From NCBI GenBank assembly GCA_945872795.1, contig CAMCAZ010000011.1, forward strand, positions 1 through 64,000: a stretch of 64,000 bases of DNA. Direction: 5' to 3'. Source of the DNA: Chryseobacterium gleum (GTDB lineage: Bacteria; Bacteroidota; Bacteroidia; Flavobacteriales_F; PHOS-HE28). Position 1 is the stretch's first letter. Each line of letters starts with the position of its first letter. This document shows positions 52,544 through 60,304 of the stretch, piece by piece. A program made the position numbers and the translations under genes. A model generated the notes under the pieces. The model worked only from the letters and a program-made list of their open reading frames with translations. It searched no databases and had not been told where the DNA came from.

Positions 52544-52930
52544 TTAACGCTTGCTGAACTGGTAACGCTTGCGCGCTTTCTTGCGACCGAACTTCTTACG
52601 TTCCACGCCACGGGGGTCGCGGGTCATAAGCTCTTCAGCCTTGAGCTTGGGTTTGTGTTCGGCGTCGACGATGACCAGTGCGCGGGCGATGCCCAGACGC
52701 ACGGCGTCCACCTGGCCGGTGATACCACCTCCGTTCACACGGACGGTGACATCGTACTTGCCCACCGTTTCGGTGAGCTTGAAGGGCTGCTGCAGTTTGA
52801 ACTGCTGCATGGTCACCGGGAAGTACTCCTGGCTTTCGCGGCCATTGACGATGATCTCGCCGGTACCCTCGGTGAGGGTTACACGAGCGACCGACGTCTT
52901 GCGGCGACCGAGGCTGATTACGGGCTCCAT
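52544..52930 (-). CDS. rpsI: 30S ribosomal protein S9
   Basis: 128 residues, complete. Motifs: ISLGRRKTSVARVTLTEGTG, VRVNGGGITGQVDAVRLGIA, and the basic tail DPRGVERKKFGRKKARKRYQ ending FSKR. It contacts tRNA at the P site with its C-terminus. The ATG is one base after the rplM stop, the standard rplM-rpsI pair. Confidence 0.97.
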   Translation of the reverse strand: MEPVISLGRRKTSVARVTLTEGTGEIIVNGRESQEYFPVTMQQFKLQQPFKLTETVGKYDVTVRVNGGGITGQVDAVRLGIARALVIVDAEHKPKLKAEELMTRDPRGVERKKFGRKKARKRYQFSKR

Positions 52931-52931
52931 C

Positions 52932-53387
52932 TTACTTGATCGTGTTCAGGTCGAACTTACGGGGCTTCTGGGCTTCATGGGTGTGCTCAGCGCCCGCCAC
53001 CACGTGGAGGTTGTTGAACACGCGACGACCCAGGCGGTTCTTGGGAAGCATACCGCGCACGGCGATCTCCACCATGGCCTCGGGCTTGCGGCCCCTGAGG
53101 TCCTTGGCGATCTCCACCGAGCGACCACCGGGGTAGCCGCTGTAGCGCTGGTATTCCTTATAGTTCATCTTGCCACCGGTCAGGCGCACCTTTTCGGCAT
53201 TGATCACGATGACGTGATCGCCGCAGTTGACGTGCGGGGTGAAAGTGGACTTGTGCTTGCCGCGAACGATCATGGCGATCTTGCTGGCAAGGCGGCCAAG
53301 AACCTCGTTCTCAGCGTCCACGAGCAGCCATTCCTGCTGCACGGAGGCCGCATTGGCCATGCTGGTCGTGTATGTCGTCGAAGCCAC
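52932..53387 (-). CDS. rplM: 50S ribosomal protein L13
   Basis: About 151 residues if started at the GTG before [20 protein letters not shown]. Relatives in the phylum begin about ten residues before the (A)NKxxVxxEW segment, which fits this GTG rather than the ATG at MANAAS. Motifs: [55 protein letters not shown] and [20 protein letters not shown]. The first gene of the ribosomal run; a TATCTTCG box is about 42 bases upstream. Confidence 0.93.
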   Translation of the reverse strand: MASTTYTTSMANAASVQQEWLLVDAENEVLGRLASKIAMIVRGKHKSTFTPHVNCGDHVIVINAEKVRLTGGKMNYKEYQRYSGYPGGRSVEIAKDLRGRKPEAMVEIAVRGMLPKNRLGRRVFNNLHVVAGAEHTHEAQKPRKFDLNTIK

Positions 53388-53412
53388 TGGAGTGTGCTGT
53401 TTAGTGGGATGT

Positions 53413-53436
53413 TCCCCGGAAACGGGGTGCGAAGAT
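53413..53436 (-). promoter_or_regulatory. -7 box (TATCTTCG) and early hairpin of rplM
   Basis: Minus-strand TATCTTCG at 53429-53436 is followed at once by CCCCG, TTTC loop, CGGGG (53413-53426). If the box is used, the hairpin would sit at the very 5' end of the rplM-rpsI mRNA. Confidence 0.45.
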
Positions 53437-53496
53437 AGATCCTTTTCCGGGAAACCAACAAGGCAGTGTGCATACTGCCCTTTCACCCCCCCAGAT

Positions 53497-54702
53497 TCAG
53501 GCGATCACGCCCAGTTCCCGCCCCACCTTTTCGAAGGCGGCCAGGGCCTTGTCGATGTGGGCATCGCTATGGGCGGCGCTCAACTGCACGCGGATGCGGG
53601 CCGTATCCTTGGGCACCACGGGATAGAAGAAGCCGATGACATAGATGCCCTCGTCAAGCAGCCTGTCGGCCATGACCTGGCTCAGTTTGGCATCGCCCAG
53701 CATCACCGGTACGATCGCCGCACCGGCGCCCCGGGTCTTGAAACCGAGCGCTTCGATCCCCGTGCGGAACCGAACAACGTTCTTCTCCAGACGGTCACGC
53801 AGCTCCGTGCTGGCGCTCAACAGGTCGATCACCTTGATGCTCGCCCCCACGATGGACGGGGCCAGGGAGTTGCTGAAGAGATAGGGACGCGAGCGCTGAC
53901 GGAGCATCTCGACGATCTCCTTGCGCGCGGTGGTGTAGCCGCCCATGGCCCCACCAAGCGCCTTTCCCAAGGTACCGGTGATGATGTCCACGCGCCCCGT
54001 CACCCCGCAATGCTCCACGCTGCCCCTGCCCGTTCTGCCGATGAACCCGGCGGCGTGGCACTCGTCCACCATGACCAGGGCATCGTACTGGTCGGCCAGG
54101 TCACAGATGCCTTTCAGGTCCGCCACGATCCCGTCCATGCTGAACACCCCATCGGTGACGATGATGATGTGGCGCGCACCGTCCGCCCTGGCCGCCTTCA
54201 ACTGCACCTCCAGGTCGGCCATGTCATTGTTGGCATAGCGGTAGCGCTTGGACTTGCACAGGCGGACGCCATCGATGATGCTGGCATGATTGAGCGCATC
54301 GCTGATGATGGCATCGTCCTCGCCCAGCAGCGGTTCGAACACGCCCCCGTTCGCATCGAAGCAGGCCGCATAGAGGATGGTATCCTCCAGTCCGTGGAAG
54401 GCCGCCAGTTTCTGTTCCAGTTCCTTATGGATGTCCTGGGTTCCGCAGATGAAGCGCACGCTGCTCATCCCGAAGCCATGGCTGTCCAGCGTGGCATGGG
54501 CCGCCTTTACCACCTCCGGGTGTGAGGACAGGCCCAGGTAGTTGTTGGCACAGAAGTTCAGGACCTGCTTGGAGCCCGTGGCGGTGCTGACCGTGATCTC
54601 CGCACCCTGCTCACTGGTGATGATGCGTTCACGTTTGAAAAGACCGGCGCTCTCAATGGCCGCCAGTTCCTGTTGAAGATGCGTTTTCAGCGTTCCGTAC
54701 AT
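53497..54702 (-). CDS. kbl: Glycine C-acetyltransferase (2-amino-3-ketobutyrate CoA ligase)
   Basis: About 401 residues from [24 protein letters not shown] enzyme that joins acetyl-CoA and glycine or, in threonine breakdown, cleaves 2-amino-3-ketobutyrate. Similarity to the E. coli protein is very strong in [70 protein letters not shown]-type [20 protein letters not shown], and the PLP-lysine segment [20 protein letters not shown]. No threonine dehydrogenase gene is adjacent. A TACTTTCG box lies about 20 bases upstream. Confidence 0.95.
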   Translation of the reverse strand: MYGTLKTHLQQELAAIESAGLFKRERIITSEQGAEITVSTATGSKQVLNFCANNYLGLSSHPEVVKAAHATLDSHGFGMSSVRFICGTQDIHKELEQKLAAFHGLEDTILYAACFDANGGVFEPLLGEDDAIISDALNHASIIDGVRLCKSKRYRYANNDMADLEVQLKAARADGARHIIIVTDGVFSMDGIVADLKGICDLADQYDALVMVDECHAAGFIGRTGRGSVEHCGVTGRVDIITGTLGKALGGAMGGYTTARKEIVEMLRQRSRPYLFSNSLAPSIVGASIKVIDLLSASTELRDRLEKNVVRFRTGIEALGFKTRGAGAAIVPVMLGDAKLSQVMADRLLDEGIYVIGFFYPVVPKDTARIRVQLSAAHSDAHIDKALAAFEKVGRELGVIA

Positions 54703-54720
54703 GGGTCTGTGATGGGAGCG

Positions 54721-54728
54721 CGAAAGTA
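54721..54728 (-). promoter_or_regulatory. -7 box (TACTTTCG) of kbl
   Basis: Minus-strand near-consensus box, 18 bases before the kbl ATG. Confidence 0.45.
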
Positions 54729-54825
54729 AGGCAAGGCCGACGGGCATCTCCCCCGGCACGCACTAGTAAAGCACTTTTCAAAGGGAGGGTCGGATCACTA
54801 TATTGCGCGCCCATTCATCGAAGCC

Positions 54826-55740
54826 ATGCGTAAGTTCATCGAGCGATTTCCCGTATTGACCTTCATTATCCTCACCCTGGCCTACCAGTTCGTGGTGGTG
54901 GGAGTGGTGTGGTCGCAATTGAGTGAAGGGCAGCATCTGCACGATGATGCCTTCTCTCACATGATCTTCCGGTTGAGGGTCTTCGGGCCCTTGGTGTTCG
55001 CCGTGCTTCTCACCATCTACCTGGAGGGAACCTCAGGTCTGCGCAAGCTTTTCGGGGCCTTCTTCAACTGGCGGGTCCCGCTGCGGTGGTATGCCTTGGG
55101 CTTCGGTTGGAAATTCCTGTTCACCTACCTCGGCGTGGGGGCCCTGACCCTGTTCGGGGTCGTGAGCTGGCCGGGCTGGGTGGTGGACGACTTCTTCGGT
55201 GGCGACCACAGTGCCTTGAAGGACTGGATGTCGAATCTGGGGTTCATCGTGGGCATCGCCTTCGTGGAGGAGACCGCCTGGATGAAATTCTGCGTCACGC
55301 GCATGCAGGAACGTTGGTCGGCCCTGGCTTCCTGTGTACTGGTCGGCCTGGCCTGGGGGATGTGGTACCTGCCCATGCTGCTCATCCGTGAGGGCGTTCC
55401 GGACGGCTACCCCTGGCACATGTTCCTCCTGAGCATGGTGGCGCTCACCATCCTACTGGGCTGGGTCTACAACATGACCCACAGTGGCCTGGTGCTGCTG
55501 ATCATGCAGATCGTGAGCAACTGCGCCTTCTTCATCGTGCCGGTACTGCCCACCTGGTGGAACGGCGACCCCACCTTCATCAATGCCTTCGTCTCGGTCA
55601 ACATCGTTTCCGCGATCACCATCGTGGCGGTCTACGGATGGCGTGAACTGGGCACAGGCCCACGGGCCAAGTGGAGTGAGATCCGACTGGATGAGGTGGA
55701 GGAGGAGGCGGCCGAAGCGATACCTGCCCGGGTCAAGTGA
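54826..55740 (+). CDS. CPBP-family-like membrane protein with altered active site
   Basis: 304 residues with about eight hydrophobic segments. It aligns with the CPBP (CAAX protease/bacteriocin-processing, Abi) fold. The three motif regions are recognisable but altered: VEETAWMKF keeps both glutamates, but the usual arginine is methionine; AWGMWYLPM has tyrosine where WHLP has histidine; IMQIVSN has glutamine where the third motif has histidine. An intact protease activity is therefore doubtful. The C-terminus is a polar acidic tail (DEVEEEAAEAIPARVK). It converges on the TylF-like gene. Confidence 0.75.
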   Translation: MRKFIERFPVLTFIILTLAYQFVVVGVVWSQLSEGQHLHDDAFSHMIFRLRVFGPLVFAVLLTIYLEGTSGLRKLFGAFFNWRVPLRWYALGFGWKFLFTYLGVGALTLFGVVSWPGWVVDDFFGGDHSALKDWMSNLGFIVGIAFVEETAWMKFCVTRMQERWSALASCVLVGLAWGMWYLPMLLIREGVPDGYPWHMFLLSMVALTILLGWVYNMTHSGLVLLIMQIVSNCAFFIVPVLPTWWNGDPTFINAFVSVNIVSAITIVAVYGWRELGTGPRAKWSEIRLDEVEEEAAEAIPARVK

Positions 55741-55741
55741 A

Positions 55742-55756
55742 GGAGCCGTCGGCTCC
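55742..55756. terminator. Short hairpin between converging genes
   Basis: GGAGCC, GTC, GGCTCC: a 6-bp stem directly after the CPBP-like gene's stop. There is no T-tract; a weak bidirectional terminator at best. Confidence 0.35.
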
Positions 55757-55793
55757 ATGGTCCGCGATCGGGAACGAACACCGCAAGCGGTGA

Positions 55794-56537
55794 TCACTTC
55801 TTCCGGAAGAAGCCGTTGGAATACTCGTTCGCGTAGAGCACGTGCACCTTCTCCGGTTTGTCCTTGAAGAACTCGTCGGTGGCACGTTTCACACCGGGTG
55901 AACGATAACCGCCGGACAGGCCCTTGCGGGGATAGACGTTCTCATCGTAGTACACCGCCACCATGCCGATGGCGCCGGGCGACATGCGCTCGTACACATG
56001 CGGCAGCAGGTGCTTCGTGGATTCGTAGAGGTCGCCGTCAAAAAGCGCGAAGCTGATCTTGTCCGGCAATTGCTTGGGAACGGTCTCCTCGAACCAGCCT
56101 TTGTGGGTATGCGGTTGCTTCAGTCCCAGCAGCTCGAACTTGCGTTGGAAGAGGTCAAGCCCTGCGGCCATGTATCCCTTTCCATAGACGCCATCCTTCG
56201 CATCGCTGCCCACCAGTTCCGGTAGTCCTTCGAAGCTGTCGAACGCATGCACCTCCTTCTCCGGGGCCAGGGCGCTGATCACCCGCTGCATGACGATGGT
56301 GCTATCCCCGGCGTTGCAACCCAGGTCAACCACATCACCGGGGATATTATGGGCCACGGTCTGTTCCAGAAGATGGAACAAGTTCATGCGTGCTTCCACA
56401 TTGGCCATGTCGGACGGGGCCGGTGTCAGCCGAACGGGTAGCCGTAGTTTGCGGAACACCTTGTTCGCGAACCGTTGCCAATCCTTGGGCGTCCGATGGT
56501 CCCAATCGAACGTGGAGGCGATGAATGCGTTGTCCAT
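55794..56537 (-). CDS. TylF/MycF-like methyltransferase
   Basis: About 247 residues from MDNAFIASTFDWDHRTPKDW. AdoMet motif: DVVDLGCNAGDSTIVMQRVI; then VHAFDSFEGLPELVG, the family's GWFEETVP and the metal-site-like SFALFDGDLYESTKHLLPHV, and VAVYYDENVYPRKGLSGGYR. The group includes TylF/MycF macrocin O-methyltransferases acting on sugars; here the substrate is unknown, with surface glycan modification as the plausible use. It is the third gene behind plsC and gatC, 130 bases after gatC. Confidence 0.85.
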   Translation of the reverse strand: MDNAFIASTFDWDHRTPKDWQRFANKVFRKLRLPVRLTPAPSDMANVEARMNLFHLLEQTVAHNIPGDVVDLGCNAGDSTIVMQRVISALAPEKEVHAFDSFEGLPELVGSDAKDGVYGKGYMAAGLDLFQRKFELLGLKQPHTHKGWFEETVPKQLPDKISFALFDGDLYESTKHLLPHVYERMSPGAIGMVAVYYDENVYPRKGLSGGYRSPGVKRATDEFFKDKPEKVHVLYANEYSNGFFRKK

Positions 56538-56667
56538 GGGTTTCTGGGAAGGATTGGAAAGGCCACTTCGGAGGATCCGGGACGGATATGGGACTTCTAC
56601 TGAAACCGTTGGATGAAGGTTGCTGATGAGCTTTCCCGACAGATGGCCCGGCCTTGGCATCGCCTGC

Positions 56668-56970
56668 TCAGCCCTTGTCCACCACGCGGGGCACCTTGAA
56701 GTAGTCACTGTCCTTCACCGGGCTGTTCCGCAGGGCGTCCTGCTTGGGTATGATGTCCGCCTCCACCACCACGTCCTCGCGGAGCACGTCGGTGCCTTCG
56801 GTCATGAAGATGAGCGGCTCCACTCCCGTGGTATCCACCTCGTTGAGCTTCTCCACGAAGCCCAGCACCCGCTCCATGTCTGCCAGCATGGCCTCGCGGG
56901 CTGCAGGGTCGCTGAGGTCCAGGCGGGCCAGTTCGGCGATGCGGTCCAGGATGGCGTGGTCGATCTTCAT
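56668..56970 (-). CDS. gatC: Asp-tRNA(Asn)/Glu-tRNA(Gln) amidotransferase subunit C
   Basis: 100 residues. GatC stabilises GatA in the GatCAB complex that amidates mischarged Glu-tRNA(Gln) or Asp-tRNA(Asn). Visible: LDRIAELARLDLSDPAAREA, LGFVEKLNEVDTTGVEPL, VLREDVVV and the C-terminal RNSPVKDSDYFKVPRVVDKG. gatA and gatB are not in the window, which is usual in this phylum. It follows plsC by 31 bases. Confidence 0.92.
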   Translation of the reverse strand: MKIDHAILDRIAELARLDLSDPAAREAMLADMERVLGFVEKLNEVDTTGVEPLIFMTEGTDVLREDVVVEADIIPKQDALRNSPVKDSDYFKVPRVVDKG

Positions 56971-57001
56971 GGTCTGGGCAGGGCTGAGGCGCTCATTCGA
57001 A

Positions 57002-57805
57002 CTACTTCTTCAACAAAGGACCCTCGATCACCTCGAACACCCTGCGGCGCAAATCTACCAGATCGTCCATGGTGAGACCCTGCGTGGGTATCGGTGCATG
57101 TTGAACGGCGCGGGCGATCCCCGGGTGCGAGCGGCTCATCAGCTCAGTGGGTTCACCGAACAGGCGCCAATGGTCCAGAAAGGTGATGGGCACGATGGGT
57201 ATCTGCTTCTCGATGGCCAGCCGGAAAGCCCCGTCCTTGAAGGGCTTCATTCGAGGGGTGAAGGCGGGGATGGTGCCTTCGGGAAAGAGCGCCACGCTCG
57301 TGCCCCGGTCGATGGCCTCGGCCGCCTTTCGGAAGGCCCGGGCGGCCTCGGTATGGCTTCCGCGGTTCACGGCGATGTTCATCCCCTTGAAGAAGATGTT
57401 GAAGAGGGGCCATTTCAACAGTTCATACTTGCCCATGAACAGGAAGTACTCGGGCAGCACGTTGTACATCTGGATGATGTCCAGGTAGCTGCTGTGATTG
57501 CAGCAGATCACATAGGGTGCCTTCGGCAGCGGGGCGATCCGTTCCAGCCGCAGGGGCGTACCCGATGCCCATTGCAGGAAGAAGGCCCAGCAGCGTTTCA
57601 GCCGGAATGCCTTCTCGTAGCGCCGCGGGGTGTACAACAGGATCCGGAAGGGGATGTACAGCACCACCAGGGAGCCGAAGAACACGGTGGCGAACCAGAC
57701 CTTGTACACCCAGCGCAGGGGCAGGAAAAGCCACTTGGCCACCGGGTTGCGGCGGCTCTCCCCATCGCGCACGCGGGGCCGGTCCAAGGTTGCAGAAGCT
57801 GACAT
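57002..57805 (-). CDS. plsC: 1-acyl-sn-glycerol-3-phosphate acyltransferase
   Basis: About 267 residues from MSASATLDRPRVRDG. It acylates lysophosphatidic acid to phosphatidic acid at the inner membrane. The catalytic NHSSYLD (HX4D) motif, VNRGS, the FPEGT motif (VALFPEGTIPAF) and IPIVPITFLDHWR are all present, after one N-terminal membrane segment (VYKVWFATVFFGSLVVLYIP). A perfect 7-bp hairpin ends one base upstream of the ATG and could mask initiation. A TACCTTCG box lies 19 bases upstream. Confidence 0.88.
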   Translation of the reverse strand: MSASATLDRPRVRDGESRRNPVAKWLFLPLRWVYKVWFATVFFGSLVVLYIPFRILLYTPRRYEKAFRLKRCWAFFLQWASGTPLRLERIAPLPKAPYVICCNHSSYLDIIQMYNVLPEYFLFMGKYELLKWPLFNIFFKGMNIAVNRGSHTEAARAFRKAAEAIDRGTSVALFPEGTIPAFTPRMKPFKDGAFRLAIEKQIPIVPITFLDHWRLFGEPTELMSRSHPGIARAVQHAPIPTQGLTMDDLVDLRRRVFEVIEGPLLKK

Positions 57806-57806
57806 T

Positions 57807-57831
57807 GATCCCCCAGGGGATCGCGAAGGTA
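57807..57831 (-). promoter_or_regulatory. -7 box (TACCTTCG) and start-proximal hairpin of plsC
   Basis: Minus-strand TACCTTCG (57824-57831), then GATCCCC and GGGGATC (57807-57822) as a tight hairpin ending one base before the ATG. Confidence 0.45.
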
Positions 57832-57915
57832 GTCGGGGGGGCAGGTCTGCTGTGATGGTCCATCGTCGTGAGCTCCCACGGGTGGCCAGGGGCGCTCCAC
57901 AGCGCGGGTCACTGG

Positions 57916-57923
57916 TATCTTCG
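57916..57923 (+). promoter_or_regulatory. -7 box (TATCTTCG) of trpS
   Basis: Plus-strand box ending six bases before the ATG at 57930; the transcript would be nearly leaderless. Confidence 0.45.
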
Positions 57924-57929
57924 CCGCCC

Positions 57930-58898
57930 ATGGCCCGCATCCTCACCGGCATACAGAGCACCGGCACGCCCCACCTGGGCAACGTGTTGGGCGCCATCCG
58001 CCCCGCGATCTCGCTCAGCAACGACCCCGGCAACGAGTCCTTCCTGTTCATCGCCGACCTGCATTCCCTGACCCAGATCAAGGACCCGGCCGTGCTGCGG
58101 GCGAACACCCATGACGTGGCCGCAGCGTGGCTGGCCTGTGGACTGGACACCACCCGCACCGTGTTCTACCGGCAGAGCGACGTGCCCCAGACCACGGAGC
58201 TCAGCTGGTACCTCAGCTGCTTCTTCCCCTATTCGCGAATGGCGCTGGCACACAGCTTCAAGGACAAGGCCGACCGGCTCGAGGATGTGAACGCTGGGCT
58301 CTTCAGCTACCCGATGCTCATGGCCGCGGACATCCTGCTGTACGATGCGCACCATGTGCCCGTGGGCAAGGACCAGAAGCAGCACCTGGAGATGACGCGC
58401 GATGTGGCCGAACGCTTCAACCACCAGATGGGCGAGACCTTCTTACTGCCCGAGGCCCGCATCGACGAGCAAGTGATGATCGTGCCCGGCACCGATGGCG
58501 AGAAGATGAGCAAGAGCCGCAACAACCTGCTGCGCCTCTTCGCTCCGGAGAAGGAGCTGAAGCAGGAGGTGATGGGCATCGTCACGGACAGCACACCGCT
58601 GGAGGAACCCAAGGACCCCGAGAGCTGCACGGTCTACCGCATCTTCCGCTTGGTGGCCCCGCCGGATGCAGCAGCAGAGATGGCCGCCAAATTCCGCGCC
58701 GGAGGCTACGGCTATGGCCATGCCAAGAAGGAACTGCTGGCCGCCCTGCTGGACGGTTTCCGCACGGAGCGGGCGACCTTCGATCGACTGATGGGCGACC
58801 CCTCCGAACTGGAGCGCGAACTGGAGCGCGGTGCCGAAAAGGCCCGGGCCGTGGCCAGCGTGGTGCTGGGCCGGGTGCGTGGCAAGCTGGGCTACTGA
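57930..58898 (+). CDS. trpS: Tryptophanyl-tRNA synthetase
   Basis: 322 residues, the usual bacterial size. It charges tRNA(Trp). The HIGH-type motif is in GIQSTGTPHLGNVLGAI and the KMSKS motif is intact in DGEKMSKSRNNLLRL. Other landmarks: ADLHSLTQIKDP, FYRQSDVPQTTELSWYLSCF, VPVGKDQKQHLEMTRDVAER. The start is the ATG in front of MARILTGIQSTG, as the longer open frame upstream crosses the divergent plsC gene. Its stop overlaps the stop of the converging amidohydrolase gene by seven bases. Confidence 0.95.
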   Translation: MARILTGIQSTGTPHLGNVLGAIRPAISLSNDPGNESFLFIADLHSLTQIKDPAVLRANTHDVAAAWLACGLDTTRTVFYRQSDVPQTTELSWYLSCFFPYSRMALAHSFKDKADRLEDVNAGLFSYPMLMAADILLYDAHHVPVGKDQKQHLEMTRDVAERFNHQMGETFLLPEARIDEQVMIVPGTDGEKMSKSRNNLLRLFAPEKELKQEVMGIVTDSTPLEEPKDPESCTVYRIFRLVAPPDAAAEMAAKFRAGGYGYGHAKKELLAALLDGFRTERATFDRLMGDPSELERELERGAEKARAVASVVLGRVRGKLGY

Positions 58899-60304
58899 CC
58901 CCGCTCCTGCCGCTCCTTGTAAAGGCGATACTGCTGTTGGTGGTGATCGTCCAGCACGATCCTGCGCCCCTGGATGAAAGCGTGGGTGAGTGCATTGCCG
59001 CGCATGTCCAGCACATCGCCCTTGGACACGATCAGCGTGGCCTGTTTGCCCACCGACAGGCTGCCCGTGCGATCATCGATGCCCAGCACAGCGGCTGCGT
59101 CCAGGGTGATGCTGCGCAAGGCATCCTCTGCTGACAATCCGTAGGCGGCGGCGGCACCGGCCACGAAGGGCAGATTGCGGAGACCCATGGCCTCCATGTC
59201 ACCGGCGTAGCCCAGGCAGAAGCGCACGCCCCGTTCCTTCAGCAGGGCGGGCAGGCGGTAGACCAGGTCCACATCATCCTCGGGCCTCATGGGCAGGCTG
59301 TGCAGGCGGCGCAAGACCACGTCCACCTTGTTCTCCCGGAGCAGGTCGGCCACGCGCCAGGCATCATAGCCGCCCACGATCACCGTTCGTTCCACGCCTT
59401 CAGCCTTGGCGAACTGCACGGCCTCGGTGATCTCCTTGGCGGCATCGGCGTGCACAAAGAGCGCCTTCGTGCCGTCGAACACGCCCCGCATGGCCTCCAT
59501 GCGCAGATCGCGCTTCAATGGCGCCGACACCTGGGCGTAGGCCCGCGCACTGCGGAAGAAGGTCCGGAGCTCATCCAACTTCACCGCACGCTGGTCCTTC
59601 TTCTCCTGGTCCGTTTCACCGGGCTCGGCCCACCACCCCGAGCGCTGATAGGCTGCGGGCCAGTTGAGGTGGACGGCATCGTCCGTGCGCAGGGCGGCCT
59701 GTTCCCAATCCCACGCATCGAGCTGCACGATGGAACTGGTGCCACTGATGACGAGCCCGCGCGGCACCACCTGGGCCATCAGCACGCCATTGGTCCGCAC
59801 GGTGGGGATCAGGCGCGAATCGGCCTTGTAGGCCACCAGGCTGCGCAGTTCGGGTTCCAGGGAACCGACGTCCTCGTCATCCACACTGGCGCGCACCGCC
59901 TCGATCTCCTGAAGGCCCAGGGTGGCATCTGCCGCGATCAATCCGGGATAGACCTGCTGGCCGCGGACATCGATGATGGTGTCGTACGCGGCCTTCACGC
60001 CGTAGGCATAACCCACATAATCGATGACACCCGCACGGAGACCCACGGCCCCCTCATCGATGGTGCGCCCGTCGCCCACGTGCACCGTACCGCCGGTGAC
60101 CAGGATGCTCTTCGTCTGGACCGGTGCAGGCATGGGGTGCTGGGCCTGAGCACCGGTGAGAATGCCCAGCAAGAGGAGCACACCGAGCGCAACGCCCGTG
60201 AAGCAGCTGGTGGGCAAAAACGAAAGGGTGGGAGCGAACTGTCGACCCGATGGGTCGATGGTACGGGCGCTCTGGTCGATGTTCTGCAGATGCCTAGTGG
60301 CCAT
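58892..60304 (-). CDS. Amidohydrolase-like protein lacking the HxH metal motif
   Basis: About 470 residues from MATRHLQNIDQ, whose start overlaps the stop of the upstream amidohydrolase by 11 bases. A signal-like hydrophobic stretch (GVALGVLLLLGILTGAQA) sits at about 36-55, unusually far in. The fold landmarks are there (ILVTGGTVHVGDGRTIDEGA, VYPGLIAADATLGLQEIEAV, AGAAAAYGLSAEDALRSITL, GIDDRTGSLSVGKQATLIV). However, the metal-binding HxH after PGLI is replaced by AADAT. Relatives with this form are common in Bacteroidota next to a second amidohydrolase. Activity is uncertain; it may be a partner subunit. Confidence 0.8.
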   Translation of the reverse strand: MATRHLQNIDQSARTIDPSGRQFAPTLSFLPTSCFTGVALGVLLLLGILTGAQAQHPMPAPVQTKSILVTGGTVHVGDGRTIDEGAVGLRAGVIDYVGYAYGVKAAYDTIIDVRGQQVYPGLIAADATLGLQEIEAVRASVDDEDVGSLEPELRSLVAYKADSRLIPTVRTNGVLMAQVVPRGLVISGTSSIVQLDAWDWEQAALRTDDAVHLNWPAAYQRSGWWAEPGETDQEKKDQRAVKLDELRTFFRSARAYAQVSAPLKRDLRMEAMRGVFDGTKALFVHADAAKEITEAVQFAKAEGVERTVIVGGYDAWRVADLLRENKVDVVLRRLHSLPMRPEDDVDLVYRLPALLKERGVRFCLGYAGDMEAMGLRNLPFVAGAAAAYGLSAEDALRSITLDAAAVLGIDDRTGSLSVGKQATLIVSKGDVLDMRGNALTHAFIQGRRIVLDDHHQQQYRLYKERQERGQ

